Counted from the first letter of the stretch, positions 24,836-36,219 are shown. The stretch is 64,000 nucleotides of DNA from Actinostola sp. cb2023 (GCA_033675265.1 JAUJYZ010000925.1:1-64000), one strand, 5' to 3'. Notes: generated by a model not told the origin, from the sequence alone. Numbers and translations are program-made.

Positions 24836-24842
24836 GTTTGTC
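24836..24842. repeat. 7-bp target duplication, left copy
   Basis: GTTTGTC directly precedes the left terminus (CACAGGTAG) of the 10,980-bp element and is repeated at 35,823-35,829. Confidence 0.9.
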
Positions 24843-25432
24843 CACAGGTAGCCCAAGCGCAGCATTTGTATAAGAGAATGTATGGGCATTATTCAATGGT
24901 GGATTCTCAGCGTAAATATTGAATAAATGTTACTGTAACTTACTATGTGTCTTGAAGTAGTTCCTGCCAATGTCTGGAGCGAGTTTCAGAATTTTTCGGA
25001 ATTTTTTCCCTCCCCTTACACAGAAGATGACAAGGTTGGAATCGAAGCCCGAAAATCGCCTTCAAACGGCTCTAATTCAGGTCGATTTTCTCGAAGAAAT
25101 TCGAATCCCATTGCAATCTGCCTTCCCAGGGCTGTCAACGGATAACCTAGCAATGTAGCTGTGCTTATTGAATCGAGCCAGTTGCTTTTCCTGAGCCATG
25201 AGCTCCCTTGAGGCCAAGAAAATCCACTCCAAAATCGCCATTTTGATGCGTGGCGAGAACAAGTGGGTACAGAAAGCCGTTGAACTCACGGTCGAGATCT
25301 GGGAGCGAGTACAAAAGTTCAACCCCACCGGGAGGGACTACTATGAAAACTTCCAAGGCTTTTGTTTATCCTCGGCCAATCACAGGTCGCTTTGGCCACA
25401 TGGGCTTTGAAACGGCAGAGTGGAAAACCCGC
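24843..25432 (+). repeat. left terminal inverted repeat (590 bp)
   Basis: Matches 35,233-35,822 in inverse with only about three substitutions that I could find (for example near 24,906, 25,034 and 25,111). It contains the helicase start codon (25,343) and most of helicase exon 1. Its first 80 bp fuse in frame with the interrupted host gene, giving that gene a premature stop inside the element. Confidence 0.9.
25198..25410 (+). CDS. upstream ORF in TIR, overlaps helicase start
   Basis: An ATG (25,198) opens a 70-codon frame reading AKKIHSKIAILMRGENKW and VQKAVELTVEIWERVQKF, with helix-forming composition. It overlaps the helicase ATG at 25,343 in another frame. The identical ORF exists in the right repeat (35,467-35,255, minus). 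It may be a small protein, an upstream ORF that tunes translation, or the older 5' part of the helicase frame-shifted in the C-run near 25,324. I cannot choose between these. Confidence 0.35.
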   Translation: MSSLEAKKIHSKIAILMRGENKWVQKAVELTVEIWERVQKFNPTGRDYYENFQGFCLSSANHRSLWPHGL

Positions 25433-28400
25433 GAACGACCTTCTGTCAAAACAAAAGCGAGAGAAACAGTCGAAGCGCGATGGAAGATCGTTCGAAAGTA
25501 CCTTAATATGTCGAGGTAAGTCTTAAATATATAGATAGATACATGCATACTTTATTTTGCAAATAATATAGCCATTCAAAATGATTCAAGGCGCGAGAAA
25601 TAGAACTGATATTGACAAACTACTAGTACTGTATACTAAAGCTAGCAACTTCACACGGCTGATAGGTTGACAGTCGAGCAACAAGAGATCTTGCGATCTG
25701 TGGAATCAGGCCACAATATTTTCATCACCGGTCAGGCAGGGACTGGAAAGTCCTTTCTTGTGAAGGAAATTTACAAATGCTTTCAAAGATCCGGAAAAAA
25801 AGTCAAGATAGTTTGCTCTAGTGGTATAGCTGGAACGGTGTATGCAGATCTTCGCACCTCAGTTCCCACAGTACATTCCTTCTACGGCCTGCAAACAGCA
25901 GATTTGCCGTGGCGATTACTCGTAAGTCGATGCGCACAAGACAGTATTCTAAAGGAAAGAGTGATGAGTCTAGACTGCCTTATCTGGGACGAAGTTTCAA
26001 TGTCAAGCAGACGAATACTCGAAATTGTAAACCAAGTCCACATTGAATTGAGTGCAGCTCAAGAAACGGTGCGACCATTCAATGGAATTCAAGTTATTTT
26101 GGTCGGGGAATTCCTCCAACTTCGACCAGTCCCAAACTTTTTGGATCGAGGGGAATTCATGTTCCAATCGCCGGTCTTTCATCGCGCTATTACTCATAGG
26201 TACGAACTTAAAACTGTAATGCGCCAAGATGAAAATGAAGGGATATTCATCAAATGTTTGAGGGAGGTGCGAGTAGGACAGTGCACTGATGAAACCCAGG
26301 GATTCATAAAAGGACTCGAGAAAAAACTACCTGATCATGAAGACTTGGAAGCTACCCACATATTTTTTAAGAAAATATCTGTACAGATGTTCAACATAAA
26401 TCGACTTGCTCTTTTAACCGGAGTAGAGGATCGATTCGAATCAATTGATCAGGGTGATATCAAAAGCATTTCCTGTCCAGCTGAGCGTCTCCTTGTTTTA
26501 AAACCTGGATGTAAGGTAATGCTAGTTTGGAATAGGAGTGATAGATTGAGGAATGGAAGCGAGGGAAAGTATGTTGGCAAAGTGAATAATGAAAACCAGA
26601 TTGAAGTGGAGTTTGAAGGTACAGGAAAGGTTGCATTGAAACGACAAGTATGGCAGAAGAAAGGAAAGCATGGAGAGGTAGTTGGCACCCGCACACAGTT
26701 TCCATTAATACTGATGTACGCAATAACATGTCACAAGTCCCAAGGCCAAACATTGCCTGCAGCAGTTGTTCACTGCACCAAAGAATTTGTCTCTGGGTTG
26801 ATTTATGTATCTTTTACCCGTGTAAGAAAATCATCCCAACTTCAAGTACTCAACTTCAACCGAAAACAACTGGTCCCACCTGTAAAGGAATGTGTACATG
26901 TTTGTGACAACCATTCACAATTTGAAGAAAACCTCAAGTGTTGCCGCAACATATATTTACCTAAAGATGAGTATTCTGTATTGGAAATGGAATACGAAGA
27001 CCTGGAGAATGATGAAGATGAAGGCGCTGCTGTTGAAGTAAGTAAGGTGACGAAAAGGGTGATCAAATCCTACTTTGAAAGGGGGGATCCGCAAGAATTC
27101 TTCATAGATTTGGGGACTGTATATGCTGTGCTGTCAGATGAAAGGTCCAGCAATGCCTTTATGAGAACCCCTACAGATAATTTTTCTGTTCAAGGCCTAC
27201 TTGAAAGCATGGTAATAGAGGAGTCCCTAAGTGAATATGCCAACAGAAAGAACAGTGTGCTCGAAGAGCTGTTAACAGTTAGAAATGAAGATTTGGAAGT
27301 AGTCGGGAAGATCATGTGGAGCAGAGCCTGTCAGATTGTCCTTGAAGACAGTATATTGAATGCTGGTGATGTTCCCCAAATTTCATCCAAACAGTGGTCA
27401 TTAAACACCAAAGAATTATTCTTGCTGATAACCAGATGTACAGCTTTCATGAGGGATTTAAAGTTATTATTTGGTGTTGATGAGTTATCACAAGCCCAAA
27501 GTGCAATTGGAACAGAGCTGATGACAGAGGTGTATAGCACAGTAGTTGGTGAAGTTGCTGAGAAAGTGAGGACCGTCGAGTCAGATTCTCCTGTTGTGAT
27601 TGATGTTAGAGAAATGGCAAGTGAAGGACTATCCAAGATTAGATATGTTGGGGCATGGGCAGTTGCCAAAGTTTTCCACAAGGAACTCAAGTATGTCAGA
27701 CTGAACATGGCATCACATTCCCAGAAGACCCTAGCATCTGTAAAAAAGAGCTTCGACATGACATATTTGCTAGAGGAGCATGTGATAGCTAATATTGCAC
27801 AACTACAGGAATCAACAAAATATCCCCCGACTTTGAACTTGACTGAAGAAAGGCAATATCGATCAAGAGGGTTAACCCACATTGAAGACAGTGCGTATGA
27901 ATTTTTTGTAGAACTGGAAGTACTACGCGTAGACAACCTTAATGACAGTAAGTTAAAGAAGAAGAAGGAAACTCTAATTGATGACGCACTGAAGATTGCT
28001 TTTGAAAGTGAAGTTCTTCTGAACAAATGGCAGTCTTGCTTTCCTCAAGAAGATGGTCATGTAATCAAGGTGAGTAAAATTAAATGTAAATCTCACATAT
28101 ATATGTCTAAATTAATTTTAATCTGTAAAATTTTTAATTAATGCGGCATGAATAATTTTATCAAAAATACACTTCAATTTGTACATGCTTTTAATATAAA
28201 ATTTGTGGTTATTTTCCAGGAGGATATTGTCAACACCCTATTGAAACTGGTTGTAAAGAAGTACATGAAAGCAGGTGCAGGGCAGTACTTAAGGGACTTC
28301 CGTCTTGCACACAGGTATTAATTATTGAATGACAAAAATACAATAATGCATGAGTCAATATACCCCGGGACAGGTTGGAGATTTGATCAGAACCTCGTTT

Positions 28401-29227
28401 ATATATACATCTATACAGATGCTTTATATAATATAAATTGTATAGTCAATTTAATCCTTAACCCTGGGTACCAGAGGGCCAGGGTATTATTACCCTTTAG
28501 TATAATTATATTAAAAAATAAAAAATAAATAAAATTCAGTTGGTGAAAAAAAAGTGCAATGTCTTTTGTTTTCTATTGTTTTATTGGTGCTATTTAGCAC
28601 GAACTAGTTTGTACTGTTTTAGTGTTTGCACTCTACAACATACCGGTATTTAAATATAAATGGGGTTTAATTTTTTTTAAAGTTTGTTATATTTGGGGTT
28701 CCTGTGGTTTCAATTCGGTGGGGGAATAAGTCCCATAGCAGGAAAATATAATTTACTGATTGCAGTGGCAAATTTGTAGGGAATGGAACAACAGGTGTAT
28801 TTTTCATTTCAAATTATTTGACAGGATCAAGAAAAGTGCAGAACACAGGAAGAAGGTACTAGAGCGGAAGACAGCCCTTGAAGTTACCAAGGCATCTGTG
28901 TCATATGCTGATATTGTTGGAGACACTACTGCAGGTAAAGTCAATAGTCATCATCGACTAGTTGCTTTCGTTGCCAAATTTGGAGAAGCAGCTTTTGTGA
29001 AGGTCTACTTGAAGTGCCAATTGCTTACGATCTGCAAAGCATATGGCATCACTTCAAGTCAAGGCAGGGCAACTAAGGCAGATCTTGGAAAACAACTAAT
29101 GCCCATATTGAAGAGCTCTCAATCTATGGTTCACTCTTACTACCTTGGCAACCTCCAGTCTCAAGTCAACATTGACAGTGAAAACCAAAGAGTTTCATTA
29201 ACTATAACTAGATCTCGATTACATTAG
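25343..29227 (+). CDS. PIF1-type SF1B DNA helicase, 1,024 aa
   Basis: Four exons (25,343-25,515; 25,666-28,069; 28,220-28,314; 28,825-29,227) join in phase to 1,025 codons with no internal stop. PIF1-family helicases unwind DNA 5' to 3' using ATP. Visible motifs: Walker A GQAGTGKS (about residues 80-87), Walker B IWDEVSM (about 163), motif III VGEFLQLRPV where most relatives have GDF (Glu replaces Asp), the CHKSQGQTL motif and YVSFTRVRKSSQL. After about residue 460 comes an acidic linker and a roughly 550-residue C-terminal region I do not recognise; its last exon (ICKAYGITSSQGRATKADL) resembles a SAP-like or DNA-binding helix pair seen in invertebrate predicted proteins. Exon 1 lies mostly in the left inverted repeat. 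Convergent with the transposase, it is probably an accessory protein for element mobility or replication; that role is inference. Confidence 0.85.
28549..28633. mobile_element. MITE fragment in helicase intron
   Basis: TTTTAGTGTTTGCACTCTA and TGCTATTTAGCAC match the element at 1,111-1,252; the left end is degraded. It lies in helicase intron 3. Confidence 0.65.
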
Positions 29228-29598
29228 TCCCTTAATTTGACAATACCAGTATTTAATAATATTATTATTGTAGAATAACAGAGCATGAACACTAAAAGCC
29301 ATGAAATAATATAAATTGTTGAATTTGCCTAATAGTTTTATATATACATTTAAGCTTAACTTCAATAATATAACTCAACCAGCTCAGAACAGCTAGCCGA
29401 ATTACTATCAATACATACAGTCTGGATCGACATGTACATGTATATTTCCACGTACTATAGCATGCAACTGCATGGTTGATATTAATTAATAAGTTTAAGT
29501 TCATAACTTTCAGTAAACTGCATGCACTGAAGAGAAATCAGGTATATAACATATAAGGATTTGGGGTCACGTGACCATGAAGATTCATATTACAGTAT
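29228..29598. other. spacer between convergent genes
   Basis: This 371-bp AT-rich gap separates the stop codons of the helicase and the transposase, and must hold both 3' ends. I see no strong hairpin; AATAAT and similar A-rich motifs are common but no single polyadenylation signal stands out. Confidence 0.5.
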
Positions 29599-32500
29599 TT
29601 ATTTCCTTTGATTGGCTCCCTTTAAACTCAATGCTCCAGCATTGCTCTTTCGACTGATGGTTGTTTGGCCATAGCGAATTGTGTTTTGAGTGGCTTCCTG
29701 CAATCTCCAGGTTGGGTTATTGTTCTGCCCGTTACAAGCACGAATTTGGCAAAAGTGGTTCTCCACAACATCTTGATTGATTATACCAGGTTTCACGATG
29801 GCACTTTGATGGAACATTGTTTTAATAGATACGATTGCTTGAAAGCCATGCACCATTGACTGTAAATCAAAGTACAACTTTGGTGAAATAAATTTCTTTG
29901 CATCTCCTTCTGTACTGCACTTCCAGTCATCAATAAACTTTAGGAATTGCCTAAGTTCTTTCAGCCTAGAGTCTGTTACACTTGATAAGGTGTACTTGTC
30001 ATTGAACAGCTGTACCATTTTAGATGAATGGTTTAAAAGTGCTATTGTTGCATCGAGACTGTTTTCATTCTGACCAGGTTTATTTCTGAGATGGTCTTTA
30101 TAGGCCTACAGAATAATGATATTCAAAACAGCTTAGTACATTTTAATGTTATATTCATAATTGGTGATATTTGAATTCTAGACCAATATTTGCATTTGCA
30201 TTTATTATATTTATGTGTACATTTACTTATGTATATTTATACATATTTAAATATAATCACTATAATATATACTATCCCATTGTCTTATATATTATATAAC
30301 CAAACATAAATTTATTTTATTATATGCCATTGAACAGAAACATGTGAATTCACCTGTGAATGTTTTGAAATTCACATGTTTTTCACAATGTTTCATAGAA
30401 ATTCAAACTTAATAAGTGTGAAATGTGCACTTTCACATGAAAACTGGCATATGTGAAGAAAAAAATGTGGAGTTATTTTCACATTTTTTCACACACATGT
30501 CGATCATGCAGATCGAGCTCTACATTAATTGAATTCAGCTTTTGATATATCCATTCAGATCAATTACAATCCACACCATAAATAGCAATTAAAGCTTATA
30601 TATACATGGCATTGACAAGGAACAGTTTTGTGGCTCAATGTGATAGAGGCCATAATAGGGGAGAGAGGGATTTTTATATTTTCTGAAAAAAGTAGGACAT
30701 TATTTAAATGCTCATAATGCAGTACATGACATATGGTCTGGTATATTAATAAGAACACTGCATAGACTATGCATTACAATATTGCATGTACAATAATTTT
30801 GTACCTTCATCAAACTCAGCATCTTTTTGTCTAATACATCTTCTACTAAGTGATTTCTCATTTTTGAAGCAGGTGTGAGATCAAAATGTTCTGCTGTAAG
30901 TTTCTCATTGAATGACATAGAGAATGATCCTTGGTCATAATTGAAGGCATTTCTGAAATGTTCCCAAAGTATATGGTTTGTCCCAATGGTTAGACATCTG
31001 GTAGAACTTCCATCAATAACACTTTTTAGGATATTGTTTCGTAATTTCTTGAAATTATGCTGCAGAACAAACAAATGAAATTAATTGATAATAATAAAGA
31101 ACTGTATGTTTTAGTAAATATATATTTACAGCAACGCATTCAAATTACTGTTCAGTTTTGTATATAATTATAATCATAATAATTACATGGACATACATGC
31201 ATGCACTCATTACATGCACAAAATGTATAATTGTGTATATATATATACACTCAAACCTCTATTAAGCGGCCCTGAGCTAGTTGTTAAGCGGTCACCTCTA
31301 TGTAAGCAGTCAGTAACAGTAATGGCTATTTCCCGAGGGTGACCGTTTAACAGAGGTAATTGACTGTATATAATATATATTTGTATAAATGCATGTTTCT
31401 GCAAACATCAGTGCATGCATGTATATATATACCTAACCATAAAAATTATGCAACTTTTGATATATATATATGTCTTTTGTTTCTCTATTGTTTTTTCTTC
31501 GAGAACATAGGATATATATATCTTAAAGTTGCAGAGTTTATTTGGTTAGGTGTATATAGTCAGTTGTATTGTTGCACCTGACGAGAGAGGACCGGTTGGC
31601 CCTCTCGAAACAGAACTGTAGTGCCAATGACATTGTATTAAATTTTCCTTCGCATTATTTAATATTATATATAATGATTGATTTACCTTTGGATCCATAA
31701 GAAACACCATGGGGCAGCTATAATTATATGGATTGGGGCAGATAAATCTATTATTGATGGCCTCATTCTCATCCGTGAAATGTATCTTTATGAACTGACG
31801 ATTGACCTCGGCACCATCCAATATGCAATAATATATCCTGTGGAAAATTATACAGATCAAGCTTTTGATAAATTTATAAATAAGTTCATGTTGTACATGG
31901 TTTCAAGTTCAGTTTGGAATTAATTTGCACGAGTGTGCATGTTTTTCAAATGGTTTTAAAATATTTGAGTTATTTGAGCTCTTCAGAAAAACATATGAGT
32001 GAAAAACAAATTCCAAATTGGACTATAAAACCATGTGGTTACTCATTAATAATATGCATGAAAAATCACTTTTTCATGTTGTGTTATTGCTTAATAGCAC
32101 GTTTCTCAGCCAATTAAGCAGAATCAAGGAAATTGTTCATATATATTATAATAGTTTCATTTATTCTTATATTTGTTAACATTATTAAATAGTTAAACCT
32201 TGTACTATAATTGTATTTTCTTATTAAATATTTATGATCACTTACGTGAATCCAGTTTCAAGCATTTTTTTGACCCCATTCCAAAATATGAACTGAAGGC
32301 CACTGGCAGTGCAGCTGCTAGAGGGGAATTGTGCAATGGGAAATCTAAAACCACTGTCTCCCAGAAATATAAATTGCAAAACATGGGAGGCCAATTTAGG
32401 CTCTTCTGATGCACCTGCAAATTATCAACATGATTGACTGAATATGCTGTATGTTTTAGTTTTATATACAACTGTAATCAACAAAAGATATATGGCTAAT

Positions 32501-35160
32501 TCCTCAGGGGGGGTACTCAGGGGTATCAGTGACAGGGAGGTGCGAAGAGCTTTTTTGGATTTGAAATTCGCGGCTTTGGACTTTTTTAGGGTTATCAATT
32601 TTCTGGGACTTTTTTTGATATAAATATTTTGGCAAGGACTTTTTGGAGGGTTGATACAAATGATATCCTACTGTTCTCGATTTGTTGAGGGGAAAAATTG
32701 GATGTTTTTGCGTAATGTTTTTTGGGGTTATTAAAAAGTTTGGCCTCATTCGCACCCCACCTCACTGATACCCTGAGTACACCCCCTGGGGCTAATTCGC
32801 ATTAATCTTATCATAAATATGTACCTGATAAGGTCTGCATGTCATCATGGATTTTTCCTAAATCAACAAATCCGACAAGTCTGTGCTTTCCATCTTTAAC
32901 TACCATTTCAACATCTTCCTATAAAAATATACAATAAATTATTATTTAAAAATGATTATTGCATGTGGAACTATTTTTGTGGGTTTTTTTTCAAAGCATT
33001 ATTAACTTAATTATCCCTGTATTTTCATTTCGTCAAGTACAAACCCCCCCCAAAAATCTTGCTCTCTTAGGTGGTTTTTCTTTGCCTCTTCTAAGCACCA
33101 CTTCCACATTGCACTGTTCCATCCAGGTTTTTGTTCCACCTTGTTCTTCAAGTGTCTGTAATCATATAAAACCGTGAATATACATTTGGAAAACTTGCTA
33201 GAATCAGCACTAATACATATAATCAGGGAGGTGTGTGTGTGTGTGTGTGGGGGGGGGGGGGGTGAGGGGGGTGTCGGTGTAGTGGCAAGGGGTCAGGTGT
33301 GTTTTTTAGATGACAGGCCACAATCAAGGTTCATTGGATTAATAAATTGATTGATGCTAGAAAATATAGATAACTCAAATAGGCTCCAACAAAGACTGGC
33401 TGTACATAATAATAATAATATACATGTACTGTATATGTAAAATAAAAAATAAAAAATAAATGAAGTCCAATGTAAGGGGTTGGTCAAAAATGAAATTTAA
33501 TACTTTATATGAACCTATAATATAATTCAACCCAGTATAATCATACATTACCGAATAGTCCGGTTACTTGGCAGACAAATTACTTTTCGAAGTGGATCCA
33601 ACACATGGGGGTTTTTGCAGTACAGCTCAACACATAGTTTCATTATCCTGTGAATTAAATTGAAAAACACCATAATCATTATAAACCTAAATACTCATGA
33701 ACTACAATGGCCAGTGATAAATTTAAATAATAAATGGCTCTAGATGTGTATATCTCAATATGAAAGAAAATGTTTATATTTTTACATCAGAATATTACCG
33801 AATAATGGGGCGGAACCTGAGGAGTTGGGCAAGGGGGTTCAATGATGGGTAGGTACTATTACTAGTAAAGGGGATCCAGGGGAATTATTATTTGAAATTG
33901 AAGCTATTTTTCATTTGAACTTACTTTGGATGCCATCTGTATTGCTTTTTATTAGTAGTCCTTAAAATCTTCTCCTGTTCATTCCAAAACATTAACATGT
34001 CCTCTGGTACATCTTCAATTTTAACATTATTCATTATTTTTTCCAAGTCTTTATGATCATCCTCTTCCATCTCCAGCATTTCTTTTTGAATTTTCTCTCT
34101 CGCCCATTTTTCAGATAGATGTCCTTTTTTTTCATTGGCTAACTTTCCTAATATTTCTTCTCTCGACAAGTACCTATTATTTGTTTTTGGGGCAAGGCCA
34201 GATTTCTTTCTTTCGTTGAGCCTTTTTCTTAACTTAGTTAGATTAGCTTTTGAGGTAGTGCATTTTGGACAACGTACACCTGCAGAATTGGTCAAAACTT
34301 GACAATGTGATGAAAAACCTCGCTCTTCGGATGATGAACCATCAGTTACAATGAAATGCCTTTGTATAGGGTCGCCGTCCAAGTCATCATCATCATTTAT
34401 TTCAAATCCTTGACACACATAGCTCCTGTTTACAAATTTCATCAGGTTTCTAGCTTTGTCTACAATCCCATAACAGTTAAACTGACTTGAGATTACTTCA
34501 ACTTGGTCAGATGGTATAGCTCGTTGATGATAAAGTATTTTGACCTCAATTTCCTGATTTTCAGATTTTTTTAGAAAGTTAATCTCGCTAACAACCCTCT
34601 GATTGTCATAGCGAACATTTTCAAAATGTAGTAAGCTTATCGAATGTTCGTTATTCTTGAAGGCGTTCCATGTACAATCGTCGTCTATTGCTGTGATCCG
34701 TTGATAGTTTTCGTTTAAAACTTTCCATTCTTCGTTGAAGTAAAGTGGACCAACCTTTGGTGATAATAGTTTTCTTTTCACGTCTGGATATCCTCTAACG
34801 CGATTCTTGTCTCTTCCTACTCTTGCACACTTCGTTCTCCCCTCGAAAACATCAAGAAAGGCCTTAGTTAAAATACACTGAGACACGGCCGTATCGCCAA
34901 TATTCTCTTTATCTTCTTTTATGTGAAATAAAGCATCATCCACCAAAGTGAAACTTCCTTTGCTGCTTTCGTAATTCAAAATGATCCTAAAATTTAAAAT
35001 AATTAAAGATCGTATAAGCTTACTACGACGGTTCAAGCCTCGTCAATCGGTAACTTCATTACATTTGTAAATATGCCTTTCTACTGACTTACCAAGCTCT
35101 GATCGAGGCGTAAACAGTAGTAGATATTGGTTTTCTTTTCTTTTTCGGAGGCTCAGACAT
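29599..35160 (-). CDS. P-superfamily (THAP9/P-like) transposase, 846 aa
   Basis: Nine exons on the minus strand: 35,160-35,093; 34,986-33,925; 33,647-33,552; 33,155-33,017; 32,918-32,825; 32,414-32,246; 31,837-31,687; 31,059-30,805; 30,105-29,599. They total 847 codons with consistent phases and no stop. Exon 1 encodes an SV40-type nuclear signal PPKKKRK. P-family landmarks in order: WHPK..IMKLCVELYCKNP..LPSNRTIR; VLDEMKIQ (candidate first catalytic Asp); LVGFVDLG; KLASHVLQFIF; YCILDGAEVNRQFIKI; HNFKKLRNN; FNEKLTAEHF; SKMRNHLVEDVLDKKML; VVENHFCQIRACNGQNNNPT (candidate Glu). There is a CPKC pair in exon 2 but no classical N-terminal THAP finger. One oddity: the donor of exon 4 reads CAG|GGATAA instead of GT. 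If real, this blocks normal splicing. Confidence 0.85.
31248..31374. mobile_element. MITE in transposase intron 7
   Basis: Ends CTCAAACCTCTATTAAGCGG and (inverse) GTCAATTACCTCTGTTAAAC are imperfect inverted repeats flanked by TATA. A relative is truncated at 2,880-2,935. Confidence 0.6.
31428..31557. mobile_element. MITE in transposase intron 7
   Basis: TATACCTAACCATAAAAATT at the left is mirrored by TTTATTTGGTTAGGTGTATA at the right, with inner GCAACTTT/AAAGTTGC. About 130 bp, no coding. Confidence 0.7.
32503..32789. mobile_element. 287-bp MITE, 9-bp target duplication
   Basis: Inverted ends CTCAGGGGGGGTACTCAGG / GTACTCAGGGTATCAGTG and a perfect 9-bp flank GGCTAATTC (32,494-32,502 and 32,790-32,798). 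A 9-bp duplication is usual for Mutator-like elements among others. It sits in transposase intron 5, so it is younger than the P-type element. Confidence 0.85.
33231..33262. repeat. (GT)n followed by G13 tract
   Basis: About nine GT units run into a long G run, within transposase intron 3. Confidence 0.85.
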
Positions 35161-35232
35161 AATACCGTGGAATAATAATAATAATAAACTTTATTATTAT
35201 TATTATATGACTGACTATTCAACCGTTGCTTT

Positions 35233-35822
35233 GCGGGTTTTCCACTCTGCCGTTTCAAAGCCCATGTGGCCAAAGCGACCTGTGATTGGCCGAGGATAAA
35301 CAAAAGCCTTGGAAGTTTTCATAGTAGTCCCTCCCGGTGGGGTTGAACTTTTGTACTCGCTCCCAGATCTCGACCGTGAGTTCAACGGCTTTCTGTACCC
35401 ACTTGTTCTCGCCACGCATCAAAATGGCGATTTTGGAGTGGATTTTCTTGGCCTCAAGGGAGCTCATGGCTCAGGAAAAGCAACTGGCTCGATTCAATAA
35501 GCACAGCTACATTGCTAGGTTATCCGTTGACAGCCCTGGGAAGGCAGATTGCGATGGGATTCGAATTTCTTCGAGAAAATCGACCTGAATTAGAGCCGTT
35601 TGAAGGCGATTTTCGGGCTTCGATTCCAACTTTGTCATCTTCTGTGTAAGGGGAGGGAAAAAATTCCGAAAAATTCTGAAACTCGCTCCAGACATTGGCA
35701 GGAACTACTTCAAGACACATAGTAAGTTACAGTAACATTTATTCAATATTTACGCTGAAAATCCACCATTGAATAATGCCCATACATTCTCTTATACAAA
35801 TGCTGCGCTTGGGCTACCTGTG
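35233..35822 (-). repeat. right terminal inverted repeat (590 bp)
   Basis: Inverse copy of 24,843-25,432. It holds a truncated copy of the helicase N-terminal frame (ending in a stop just inside the repeat) and lies 73 bp upstream of the transposase ATG, so it is the natural place for the transposase promoter. Confidence 0.9.
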
Positions 35823-35829
35823 GTTTGTC
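35823..35829. repeat. 7-bp target duplication, right copy
   Basis: GTTTGTC immediately after the right terminus CTACCTGTG. Confidence 0.9.
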
Positions 35830-36217
35830 TTGACGAGGAGTAGAGGCAGAAAGTGGTGGAGTGCACAGAACATAATGAGAAAGGGGAATGAAAGAACCAG
35901 GTGTGGGCGGGCAATTCAGGTCTCTGCTGCGAAGGGGCGAAATTCGGAATGATGTAGGTGATGTAGGCGAATCAGTGGATGATATGGAGGATATGGAGTT
36001 GCTTGATTTCAAGTAGTCGTACTCAAAGGCCAGAAGAAGTGTTTCAATCAAGTCAGCATTCTGTGTCGAGGAGGATTTCTTGGACAACCCCAGCTTTTTC
36101 TTGCAAGTTTGCAATCGTTCTTTTATGATCTGCAAGCGACTCTTCACCGAGGGGAAGTTCGATGTTCAAAGATAATTGAAGTCGCTTTTTCTTCGTACAT
36201 GTATGTTGCTGAGCCAT
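35823..36217 (-). pseudogene. 5' part of interrupted transposase-like gene
   Basis: ATG at 36,217 starts MAQQHTCTKKKRLQLSLNIE (basic, possible nuclear signal). After a one-base excess in the G-run at 36,151-36,154 the frame continues as a Lys/Leu-rich possible coiled coil (KSRLQIIKERLQTCKKKLG), a Ser/Thr/Pro-rich linker, and STPRQDKP, where the 11-kb element enters. Beyond the element, at 24,842 downward, the frame resumes as AAKTQDKSSQRYVPRTEQ. With one copy of the 7-bp duplication removed the two halves are in frame. As it stands, translation would run about 80 bp into the element and stop. Confidence 0.7.
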
Positions 36218-36219
36218 GA

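Larger units (their letters stand above)
24843..35822. mobile_element. 10,980-bp P-superfamily transposon with helicase
   Basis: The element has 590-bp terminal inverted repeats (24,843-25,432 and 35,233-35,822) differing at only a few bases, and a perfect 7-bp target duplication GTTTGTC. The termini begin CACAGG, and CA starts are usual for P-type elements. Inside are two convergent genes: a PIF1-type helicase (25,343-29,227, plus) and a P-type transposase (35,160-29,599, minus), their 3' ends 371 bp apart. It is inserted in a coding exon of another gene. Near-identical repeats and open frames suggest recent activity. Several small MITEs have inserted into the transposase introns since. Which superfamily defines the element rests on recognition of the transposase, not on a search. 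Confidence 0.85.

Noticed and set aside
25077..25328. Antisense ORF in the TIR (also at 35,337-35,588)
   Set aside because: Open on the opposite strand of the overlapping ORF region, but lacks domain-like features; the sense frames splice into the helicase.
27331..28026. 231-codon minus-strand ORF
   Set aside because: Antisense shadow of the helicase; Ser/Leu-rich composition mirrors the sense codons.
24843..35822. Helitron as the identity of the 11-kb element
   Set aside because: PIF1-type helicase alone suggested it, but there is no Rep/HUH domain, and the element has long inverted repeats and a target duplication, which Helitrons lack.
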